Source of the DNA: Opitutia bacterium UBA7350
GTDB taxonomy: Bacteria; Verrucomicrobiota; Verrucomicrobiia; Opitutales; Coraliomargaritaceae
Reading direction: 5' to 3'
Length of the DNA: 13,514 nucleotides
Assembly: GCA_002470925.1 (NCBI GenBank)
Contig: DKOX01000121.1
Coordinates: 1-13,514, forward strand
The notes under the pieces were generated by a model that ran no database searches, was not told the origin of the DNA, and saw only the letters and a list, made by a program, of their open reading frames with translations. Position numbers and translations under genes: made by a program. The first letter of the stretch is position 1, and every line of letters begins with the position of its first letter. This document shows positions 7,646 to 13,514 of this stretch, piece after piece.

Positions 7646-8362
7646 TTACCGCTTATGTAGCCAATCGGGGTCCATGAAGCGGTTTCTTTCACGGGCGATA
7701 TGCTCGTTTTGGAAAAAGGTTCGGAGGTCATCGGGTTCAGTGATGGGGATGCCCCAGTTTTGGCTTATGGCGGTGAGGAAGCGGTTTTGGAACCGGGCGT
7801 AGTTAAAACTCGCCGGGAGTTTTTCGCGATTGATGGAGCCCTGCACGAGGAAAGCCTTACGGGTTCGTTTGAGGGCTGCCCCGGCGATTTTGCTGCCATC
7901 GGGGCGCAAGACGTCATTGGCACTGGCTTCAACAAAGCATTGACTAGCTGAAGGCTCGGTCTGAGGAGGGGTGGTTTTGCACTTGCGGGGGCAGGGTGCG
8001 AGACGGCAGGAGATCTCCTCTTGCTGTAAAATCCCGAGTATACTCTGATGTAGTTCCAGATAGATTCGAGTTGGCGGGACTTCGCCAACGGGGAGGCTGC
8101 GGGAGAAGATAATACTGTAGGTCCAGTCGTTGCGATGGTCGACGATGCCCCCTCCGGTAATGCGGCGGCAGAATTGGAGCCCATCGGGAAAGAGTTGGTT
8201 CACGGCGCGCCATTTTTGGGTGTAGCCAAAAGTGATGGTGGGTTCGGTCCAGCCGTAATGGCGGAAGAGGGCGGTATCGCGGGGAAGGTCGTCGAGCAGT
8301 GCGGCATCAATCGCCATGTTTTGAGCAGCGTCACCGTAGGCGTTGGGTAGGGCGATGAGCAT
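7646..8362 (-). CDS. Lipoyl/octanoyl transferase or lipoate-protein ligase family protein (LipM/LplA-like)
   Basis: The protein belongs to the BPL/LPL fold that attaches lipoyl or octanoyl groups to lysines of E2 and GcvH domains in the cytoplasm. Motifs over its 238 residues are ALFRHYGWTEPTITFGY (31-47), CRRITGGGIVDH (65-76, the acyl/adenylate-binding loop), TYSII (81-85), GSKIAGAALKR (156-166, Lys158) and FLVQGSI (171-177). A Cys-Phe pair (Cys142) sits 16 residues before Lys158. As I recall, LipM octanoyltransferases have their catalytic cysteine at a comparable spot before a similar RKVAG motif. That suggests octanoyl transfer (endogenous lipoate synthesis), though ligase activity remains possible. 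No separate C-terminal accessory domain is present. The ATG start is 9 bases after the reductase stop, preceded only by a weak purine-rich GAAAGAAA. It is part of the leftward unit ending with dnaE and the exosortase. Confidence 0.85.
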   Translation of the reverse strand: MLIALPNAYGDAAQNMAIDAALLDDLPRDTALFRHYGWTEPTITFGYTQKWRAVNQLFPDGLQFCRRITGGGIVDHRNDWTYSIIFSRSLPVGEVPPTRIYLELHQSILGILQQEEISCRLAPCPRKCKTTPPQTEPSASQCFVEASANDVLRPDGSKIAGAALKRTRKAFLVQGSINREKLPASFNYARFQNRFLTAISQNWGIPITEPDDLRTFFQNEHIARERNRFMDPDWLHKR

Positions 8363-8371
8363 GGTTTCTTT

Positions 8372-9277
8372 CTAGGCCCGAAGCGGCTCGATAAAGGTGA
8401 TTTCTTCAAGTTGTTCCTGAAAGTCAATGGGCTTGGTTTTAAGCTTACTGACAATAGGGTTGAGGTTGAAGGTAAGTTTACGCGGACGGTGCTTATGAGT
8501 GGGGTTGTCTGCGATTTGGGATGCGGTGATTGATTCGGTGGGGAGCCCCAGATGTTTGAGGATGCGTTGTCCCATTTCAAAGCGGCTGAGCACTTCTGAA
8601 CCGGCCCAGTGAAAGAGACCGTGCAGGTCGCGGCGTTCGGAAAGCTCCAGCATGACTTCGGCTACGTTTCCGGCAGAGCAGGGCTGGCGGAATTCATCGG
8701 TAAAGAGTTTGAGTGGTTCCTGGTTCCTTATCGCCGCGAGTATTTTCTCATGAACGCTCCTCGAACCGGAGGGGCTGTTACCCATTAGAATGGGGATTCG
8801 AAGGACAACGGGGTCTTCTTTGTTGTGGGCCAGTACCTCGCGCTCGGCCATGAGCTTGGTTTGCCCGTACAGATTCGTGGGGGCAGGCATGTCGGTGGAG
8901 CGGTAGGAGCTTTCACTGAGTCCATCAAAGACCATATCGGTTGAGATGTGGATAAAGCGGGCGCCGAGGTGTGTGCTGAGTTGGGCGAGGTGGCGGGGGA
9001 GGTTGATGTTGATTTTGCGAGCTTGTTCGGGTTCGGCGTCAACCGTTTGAGGGTTTGAGAGGGCGGCGCAATTGACAATGACATCGGGCCAAAGCTGAAG
9101 GATAGGTTCGGTTAAGGTCTCTGGATCAGCGGCATCCAGTCGCAGGTTCTCGGCGATACCGGGAAGGGTGCAGGGTTGAGAGTGGCTCAGGGCGGTGAGG
9201 GTATGGCCGCGCCGCAGCGCAGCTTGAGCGTAGGCGTTTCCAAGGAGACCGGTGGCTCCAGTGAGGAGAATTTTCAT
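8372..9277 (-). CDS. RmlD-like NAD(P)-dependent sugar reductase (dTDP-4-dehydrorhamnose reductase family)
   Basis: This extended short-chain dehydrogenase is of the RmlD_sub_bind family. The best-known members reduce dTDP-4-keto-L-rhamnose to dTDP-L-rhamnose. From the ATG at 9275-9277 it is 301 residues and opens with the Rossmann motif KILLTGATGLLG (GxxGxxG, residues 2-13). It then shows DVIVNCAALSNPQTVDAEP (65-83), STDMVFDG (112-119) and the catalytic pair Tyr137/Lys141 in YGQTK. The C-terminal half contains an RQPCSAGNVAEVMLEL-type segment (197-212) as in RmlD. An in-frame ATG at 9332-9334 would add 19 unrelated residues and leave 3 bases to hisC, so 9277 is preferred. No rmlA, rmlB or rmlC is nearby, so rhamnose synthesis is uncertain and another SDR substrate is possible. 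It is the first gene of the leftward unit. Confidence 0.82.
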   Translation of the reverse strand: MKILLTGATGLLGNAYAQAALRRGHTLTALSHSQPCTLPGIAENLRLDAADPETLTEPILQLWPDVIVNCAALSNPQTVDAEPEQARKININLPRHLAQLSTHLGARFIHISTDMVFDGLSESSYRSTDMPAPTNLYGQTKLMAEREVLAHNKEDPVVLRIPILMGNSPSGSRSVHEKILAAIRNQEPLKLFTDEFRQPCSAGNVAEVMLELSERRDLHGLFHWAGSEVLSRFEMGQRILKHLGLPTESITASQIADNPTHKHRPRKLTFNLNPIVSKLKTKPIDFQEQLEEITFIEPLRA

Positions 9278-9337
9278 GTGAATATTAATTGGTTTTTGTT
9301 GCAATGAAACAGGAAGCTCGCAGATTGGAAACAATTA
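9278..9337. promoter_or_regulatory. 60-base divergent gap between the RmlD-like gene and hisC
   Basis: This AT-richer gap lies between two divergent start codons and should carry the promoters for the leftward four-gene unit and for hisC. GGAAA at 9327-9331, six bases before the hisC ATG, is a plausible ribosome binding site. I found no -35/-10 pair with acceptable spacing that I would defend. Confidence 0.45.
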
Positions 9338-10447
9338 ATGAATTACGCTGATTTAGCGAATGCTGGGGTCTTGGCACAACCGGTCTATGAACCGGGAAAA
9401 CCTATTGCGCGGGTTGCTCAGGAATTTGGGCTTGTGCCGGATGAGGTTGCGAAATTGGCCTCTAATGAAAATCCTCATGGACCATCGCCTTTGGCCATGG
9501 CAGCGGGTCGCGCGGCGATGGGGTCCGCTCATATTTACCCGGATGGGGCGGGGCATTTACTTCGGGAAGCGATTGCGGCAGAGCGTGGAGTTGAGCCGGA
9601 AGCAGTGATTCCTGGCAATGGCTCGAATGAGATCATTGAGCTATTGGGACATGCCTTTTTACGACCCGGGGTTGAAGTGGTCATGGGTGCGCAGGCTTTC
9701 ATCGTTTATAAATTGGTGACGCGCCTCTTTGGGGCCACTGCGGTGGAGGTACCAATGAAGGGTTTCGCGCATGATTTAAGCGCAATGCGTGCAGCTGTTA
9801 CAGAGCGGACGCGTCTTTTGTTTGTGGCGAGCCCCAACAACCCAACCGGTGCGGCGAACGAAGCTGCGGAGTTACTGGCCTTAGCGGAGGATTTGCCGGA
9901 GCATGTGATCTTTTGTTTGGATGAGGCTTACGCAGAATACCTGGATACCGCTCCGGACTTGCGCACTGCGATGGCGGCGGGGCGTAAGGTTTTTTGTCTG
10001 CGCACTTTTTCCAAAATTTATGGCTTGGGAGGCCTGCGGATTGGGTATGGTTACGGAGATCAGGAATTGGTGGCTTTGCTGCAACGGGTGCGCCAGCCGT
10101 TTAATGTCAATGCGGTGGCTCAGGCAGCAGCGGTGGCGGCGCTTGGTGATGTGGAATTTTATGAAATGTGTCGCCGCGAGAATGCGGCGGGGCGGGAGGT
10201 TTTGGTTTCGGGCTTGAATGCGATAGGCTTCGAAACCTTTGGCGGGTCGGCAAATTTTGTGCTGACTCGGGTGGGGGATGGGTCGGCTTGCTTTCTCAAG
10301 TTGCAGTCGCAGGGGATTATTGTGCGCCCTCTGGATGTTTACGGGATGCCCGAATTTGTGCGCATCACGATTGGCACGCAGGAGGAGAATCAACGCCTGC
10401 TTCAAGCGATGCAGGTTTGGTCGGGGAGTGAGTTAAGGCCGGCATAA
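9338..10447 (+). CDS. hisC: Histidinol-phosphate aminotransferase (HisC)
   Basis: HisC is a PLP-dependent class I/II aminotransferase that converts imidazole acetol phosphate and glutamate to histidinol phosphate and 2-oxoglutarate in histidine synthesis. The 369-residue length is typical. Visible motifs are KLASNENPHGPS (39-50), the cofactor-binding GNGSNEII (93-100), SPNNPTG (165-171), LDEAYAEY (194-201, Asp195 contacting the pyridine nitrogen), TFSKIYGLGGLRIGYG (223-238, Schiff-base Lys226 and phosphate-contact Arg234) and the C-terminal VRITIGTQEEN (341-351, with the substrate-binding Arg342). It stands apart from other his genes within this window. The downstream membrane-protein gene begins 11 bases after its stop, so the two are probably co-transcribed. 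Related HisC-like enzymes can also use aromatic amino acids, so that side activity is possible. Confidence 0.93.
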   Translation: MNYADLANAGVLAQPVYEPGKPIARVAQEFGLVPDEVAKLASNENPHGPSPLAMAAGRAAMGSAHIYPDGAGHLLREAIAAERGVEPEAVIPGNGSNEIIELLGHAFLRPGVEVVMGAQAFIVYKLVTRLFGATAVEVPMKGFAHDLSAMRAAVTERTRLLFVASPNNPTGAANEAAELLALAEDLPEHVIFCLDEAYAEYLDTAPDLRTAMAAGRKVFCLRTFSKIYGLGGLRIGYGYGDQELVALLQRVRQPFNVNAVAQAAAVAALGDVEFYEMCRRENAAGREVLVSGLNAIGFETFGGSANFVLTRVGDGSACFLKLQSQGIIVRPLDVYGMPEFVRITIGTQEENQRLLQAMQVWSGSELRPA

Positions 10448-10449
10448 GG
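10445..10449 (+). promoter_or_regulatory. Ribosome binding site overlapping the hisC stop codon
   Basis: TAAGG combines the hisC TAA stop with a Shine-Dalgarno-like AAGG, nine bases ahead of the ATG at 10459. The overlap suggests that translation of the CNNM/CorC-like protein is coupled to hisC. Confidence 0.4.
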
Positions 10450-10458
10450 TCTGGTTTT

Positions 10459-11721
10459 ATGATTATGCTGCTCCCGATAATAACCTCTGCGATTTTCCTG
10501 CTCCTACACGCCCTGCTGGTGATGGGTGAGACCAGTCTGATCTTGGTCCGTTATGGGAAGGTCGCGCGTCCCGGTTTGGATGAATTGAGAAACTGGAAGG
10601 GTATCGCAAGGTTGCTGAGTGAAGGCGTAAGGGTAGGAGCAGCCTTGCGCTTTGGCAAGGTGCTGTGCCTTTTGGGCTTGGGAGTGCAATTATCCCTTTT
10701 GGCATTCAAGTATTTAGCGCTGGCGGGCTTGGCTTATTGGCTTGCCGTTATACTCGCAGGATTACTGGTTATTTTACTGCTCTATTGCTTGGGGGATTAT
10801 TTTCCCCGGGGCCTGGCGATGCGTTATCCAGTAGCTGCCTTGCGTTTAGCTGCCCCTCTCTTGATTTTCTTGAAACTCGTCTTGTTCCCCTTGCGAGTCC
10901 TCTCGATAAAGGAGTTTATTTTTAGAAAGCTGAGCGTCAGTGACGTTGCGCCAGACCCAATGGATATCGCGGTGCAGTTGCGTGCGATAGGGCAGGATAA
11001 TACGCGTTTATCACCGGTGGTGCGTTCTATTGTGAACCGTTCGATTCAAATGCAGGATTTAGTGGTGCACGATGTTCTGTTACCAAGAAACGAAGTGGTT
11101 ATTTTTGATTTGAATGAAGATCTGGCGACTAATTTGAGCCGCATGAAGCGTGCCGGGCACACGCGATATCCCTTGTGTCGCGGTGATTTGGACGACTGCC
11201 TTGGCATCGTACATATCAAGGATATTTTTCGTAGTGAGGTGGGAGAATTAGCGATGAAACCGGATGCTCTGATGCGACCGACGGGCAGTTTTTTACTGGA
11301 AACGCCTTTAGAAGAAGCGCTCCAGCGCATGTTGCGAACCAAGTTTCATATGGGCTTGGTCTACGACAATTTTGGTGGTGCGCTGGGCGTGGTAACGCTG
11401 GAACGTATCCTCGAAGAATTGGTGGGGGATATTCAGGACGAGTTCGACAGCGAAGTGGACCCGATCGAGGAACTACAGGAGTCGGGATGTTATCAAATTT
11501 CAGGACAAGCACCGATCCACGATGTGGAAGCCCGTTTGGGGGTCGAGATCAAGAATGATGCGGTCTCAACCTTTGGCGGTTTACTTGCGGGAGAATTGGG
11601 GCGTATTCCTGAAGCAGGCGAGGAACTGGAGGCGCACGGTTTGCGTATTGAGATTGACCAAGTCGATGAACGGCGGGTATTGACGACCCGCGTGCGGGTT
11701 GTGGAGGCGCACGGTCGCTAG
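10459..11721 (+). CDS. CNNM/CorC-type (HlyC/CorC family) membrane protein with CBS pair
   Basis: Proteins of this family are inner-membrane and linked to Mg2+ or other cation efflux; the old label 'hemolysin' is historical. The 420-residue protein has an N-terminal DUF21/CNNM-like membrane domain with hydrophobic segments near 3-22, 67-86, 88-111 and 126-148. A CBS pair follows (about 203-260, starting VVHDVLLPRNEVVIFD, and 268-327). The CorC/HlyC C-terminal domain (about 345-415) contains the typical STFGGLLAGELGRIPEAGE. The membrane domain is divergent: the usual GE-x-x-PK segment reads GDYFPRG (112-118). The C-terminal half is a clear family match, while the exact transport role is unproven. 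The start at 10459 follows TAAGG; an ATG at 10465 is an alternative. It sits 11 bases behind hisC and converges on the TPR gene with only a 3-base gap. Confidence 0.88.
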   Translation: MIMLLPIITSAIFLLLHALLVMGETSLILVRYGKVARPGLDELRNWKGIARLLSEGVRVGAALRFGKVLCLLGLGVQLSLLAFKYLALAGLAYWLAVILAGLLVILLLYCLGDYFPRGLAMRYPVAALRLAAPLLIFLKLVLFPLRVLSIKEFIFRKLSVSDVAPDPMDIAVQLRAIGQDNTRLSPVVRSIVNRSIQMQDLVVHDVLLPRNEVVIFDLNEDLATNLSRMKRAGHTRYPLCRGDLDDCLGIVHIKDIFRSEVGELAMKPDALMRPTGSFLLETPLEEALQRMLRTKFHMGLVYDNFGGALGVVTLERILEELVGDIQDEFDSEVDPIEELQESGCYQISGQAPIHDVEARLGVEIKNDAVSTFGGLLAGELGRIPEAGEELEAHGLRIEIDQVDERRVLTTRVRVVEAHGR

Positions 11722-11724
11722 GAC

Positions 11725-13398
11725 TCAGGATTCCTCGGATTGGAACCGCGCCATTGTCTCGGCGTTTTCGCGAAGCATGGCATTCAGGTCAATAAGGAGG
11801 CTTTCGCGATTGGGTGTAAATATGAACCGATCGCTACCAAGTTTACGGTAGGCTTTGAGAATAATCTCGGGTTGGGGTCGACGCATTTGCAGAAAGCGCT
11901 TAAGTAAATTGTTCAAGTTCTCAGTGTAGCCAAGATCGAGTTCAATCTTGATGAGTTCAGACAAGACACGCTGGTTGTTTGGAGTGCGTTTAAAGGCTTC
12001 CAGCAACACGGTGCGTGCATTTTTCAACTCGCCGATGTTGATCAAGCGGTTCGCGACAGCAAAGTATTGTGGCGGTCTGATGTTTTCACCGTTTATGAAC
12101 TCGTTGAGGTAGATATCACCAAAATCAGGTCGGTTAATTCCATAGGAGGCGACTGCCCTCAAACTATTGAAAACATCCCTGCGCTTGTTGAGCCACTCGG
12201 GTCGCTCTTTGTCGAGTTCTTCAGCAAATGCAAGTGCGCCTTCGTAGTCTTTATCCACGAGGTGAGCTTCGATCATTAGCAGGGCAAACGCATCAATGCC
12301 AAACTCGTTTTCGAGTGCTTCTTCGTAGCAGTGCCGAGCCAGTTGTATATTACCGCTATCGGCGGCAAAGTTGGCGATTGCTTGAAGTGCGTTGGGGTCA
12401 TCGCGGAATTGCTTTAGGACACGTCTGGTCTCTCGCTCTTCGCGCTCATTATCGCCGGACTTATTGTAGATGTACAGGAGTTCGATGCGTGGTGCAGCAC
12501 TTAAAGGATTGGCGAGATTGCGCATGATGGCGTATTTTCTAGCTTCTTCGACCTCGCCGAGTTCGCGGTGGTAGCGGCTCAGTTGCATTAAAATGCTCTC
12601 GTTATTTTTGAAGCTCTTTAGGTTGAGCTTTAATTTACGGATCGCAGTATCTTGGTGCCCGCGGTTCCAGCTTATTTGGGCGGATAATAGGACGCCTTCA
12701 ACCGAGATATTCAATTCATAGATCGAGATATAGTCATCGGCCCTGTCATAATTGCCGCGCAAGAAGTTTGCCTGAGCTGCACCAAAAGCCAAAACACGAT
12801 TGCGATCGTTGATTACGGTTTCTTCAGGCAAGTAATTGTCGGCAATTTTCTGAACTTCGGCGTCTTGTTGATGCTTTAAGAGTAAGCGAAGTGTTGCTTT
12901 TAAATAGTCAATATCATCGATTCCGCCGTGTTCCAGACCTTGGAGTAGAAGTCCGGAGGAAATATCGACGCGATTGAGAAGTTGCTCGTAGAATTCTGCC
13001 AGCAGGAGGCGCCCTTCCAGATTTCCCGGTGAGCGTGTAACACCCAAGCGTAAAAAAGTTAAGGCATCGCGATATTCTCCCGCTTTAAAGTGTGACAAGC
13101 CCTTTTCGACGTGATAATTACCCATCTCTATGCGGTGCTCGTCCAAGCGAAAAGGTAGAGCGATCATGCCTTTAAAGCTCACTGCCTCGAAATCCTTCTT
13201 GAATTTAAACCAGTAGTAGAGTGCGCTCGCAGTGCTTATCCAAGCTGCGATAAACAGAGCCAAGAAGACGCCGATAACCCGCAACCATCGTAGAGAGACT
13301 GTTATTTGACCATCGGGGCGTCTCCTTTGAACAGCAAAGCCAAACAGGATGGGTCGCTCTAGGGTTGCAGGTTTGGGTTTTGGGGTTGAATGGATCAT
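11725..13398 (-). CDS. Membrane-anchored tetratricopeptide-repeat protein of unknown function
   Basis: I do not recognise a named family for this 557-residue protein. It has a Pro/Arg-rich N-terminal tail (1-38, including RRRPDG) and one strong membrane span (about 39-63, WLRVIGVFLALFIAAW then ISTASALYYWF). The rest is an all-helical domain of TPR-like repeats: near 97-130 (GLSHFKAGEYRDALTFLRLG), 204-232, 238-265, 270-300, 340-365, 372-400 and 445-505. The basic residues before the span suggest the N-terminus is cytoplasmic and the repeats face the periplasm, but basic residues also follow the span, so the topology is not certain. Such proteins usually scaffold envelope or secretion complexes; here that is inference. 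Base composition appears lower in GC than in the genes to its left. No C-terminal sorting signal is visible. The start is ATG at 13396-13398 with no Shine-Dalgarno sequence. Confidence 0.85.
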   Translation of the reverse strand: MIHSTPKPKPATLERPILFGFAVQRRRPDGQITVSLRWLRVIGVFLALFIAAWISTASALYYWFKFKKDFEAVSFKGMIALPFRLDEHRIEMGNYHVEKGLSHFKAGEYRDALTFLRLGVTRSPGNLEGRLLLAEFYEQLLNRVDISSGLLLQGLEHGGIDDIDYLKATLRLLLKHQQDAEVQKIADNYLPEETVINDRNRVLAFGAAQANFLRGNYDRADDYISIYELNISVEGVLLSAQISWNRGHQDTAIRKLKLNLKSFKNNESILMQLSRYHRELGEVEEARKYAIMRNLANPLSAAPRIELLYIYNKSGDNEREERETRRVLKQFRDDPNALQAIANFAADSGNIQLARHCYEEALENEFGIDAFALLMIEAHLVDKDYEGALAFAEELDKERPEWLNKRRDVFNSLRAVASYGINRPDFGDIYLNEFINGENIRPPQYFAVANRLINIGELKNARTVLLEAFKRTPNNQRVLSELIKIELDLGYTENLNNLLKRFLQMRRPQPEIILKAYRKLGSDRFIFTPNRESLLIDLNAMLRENAETMARFQSEES

Positions 13399-13420
13399 GG
13401 TAAAATTTAAAAATTTTTAT

Positions 13421-13451
13421 TTTATAAAAACACCGACTGCTTTTTATTCAA
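13421..13451 (-). promoter_or_regulatory. Possible sigma-70-like promoter for the TPR gene
   Basis: Reading leftward, TTGAAT (plus-strand 13446-13451) is followed after 19 bases by TATAAA (plus-strand 13421-13426), about 22 bases before the ATG. The elements resemble -35 and -10 boxes but the spacing is 2 bases longer than ideal. The region's A/T richness makes chance matches likely. Confidence 0.3.
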
Positions 13452-13453
13452 TG

Positions 13454-13490
13454 AAAAAAGCCCAACTTCTACCTCAACAGATCAGGGGCT
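13454..13490 (-). terminator. Weak candidate terminator of a leftward gene beyond the right edge
   Basis: On the minus strand AGCCC (plus 13486-13490) can pair with GGGCT (plus 13459-13463), followed by six T (plus A run 13454-13459). The stem is only 5 base pairs and the loop is 22 bases, so it is weak. If real, it would end transcription from a gene beyond position 13514. Confidence 0.25.
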
Positions 13491-13514
13491 GAACTTTAAA
13501 ACAAAATGAAGTTT

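Larger units (their letters stand above)
13399..13514. other. AT-rich leader upstream of the TPR gene, to the window edge
   Basis: These 116 bases contain no credible coding frame. They are strongly AT-rich next to the TPR start (A/T runs from 13401 to 13430). They hold a possible leftward promoter and a weak hairpin with a T tract, listed separately. Confidence 0.6.

Noticed and set aside
9278..9334. Longer start for the RmlD-like gene at ATG 9332-9334
   Set aside because: The 19 extra residues precede the Rossmann motif that normally begins within the first few residues, and the extension would leave no promoter space before hisC.
11725..11800. PEP-CTERM-like sorting tail on the TPR protein, which would make it the exosortase substrate
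   Set aside because: The C-terminus (TMARFQSEES) has no PEP-like motif, no terminal hydrophobic helix and no basic end.

Overview
The window is a gene-dense bacterial chromosome segment of mostly housekeeping genes. Its moderately high GC content, short gaps and mix of families would fit a Gram-negative, envelope-rich lineage such as Verrucomicrobiota (Opitutae-like). The mix is an Obg GTPase, a full-length PHP-containing DnaE, an exosortase-family protease and a large membrane-anchored TPR protein. The lineage is an inference from gene content and protein style; no rRNA or other decisive marker is present. I see no tRNA, rRNA, CRISPR array, insertion sequence, prophage gene or integrase. No stretch without a gene exceeds about 120 bases.

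Layout. (1) 1-915, plus strand: the 3' part of an RluD/RluA-family 23S rRNA pseudouridine synthase whose start lies before the window. (2) 905-1846, minus: a short Ppx/GppA-type phosphatase, converging on and overlapping the synthase. (3) 1911-2930, plus: the ribosome-assembly GTPase Obg, divergent from the phosphatase across a 64-base gap. (4) 9277 down to 2927, minus: a probable four-gene transcription unit in the order RmlD-like reductase, lipoyl/octanoyl transferase-ligase family protein, dnaE, exosortase-family protein. The last gene starts 2 bases after the dnaE stop codon. (5) 9338-11721, plus: hisC and a CNNM/CorC-type membrane protein, 11 bases apart and divergent from unit 4. (6) 11725-13398, minus: a membrane-anchored TPR protein with an AT-rich leader at the right edge.

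How the genes relate. Two genes linked to the (p)ppGpp/polyphosphate signalling field (ppx/gppA-like and obg) are divergent neighbours. The minus-strand unit joins a replicative polymerase with a lipoate enzyme, a nucleotide-sugar or SDR reductase and a membrane transpeptidase/protease. This looks like co-transcription for convenience more than one pathway, though the tight dnaE-exosortase coupling is notable. Three convergent gene pairs meet with overlaps or gaps of only a few bases (905-915, 2927-2930, 11722-11724), leaving no room for ordinary terminators between them.

I found no clear new multi-gene system. The points most worth a second look are the exosortase coupled to dnaE, the LipM-like cysteine in the lipoate-family protein, the apparently intact PHP metal site of DnaE, the divergent CNNM protein, and the unassigned TPR membrane protein.
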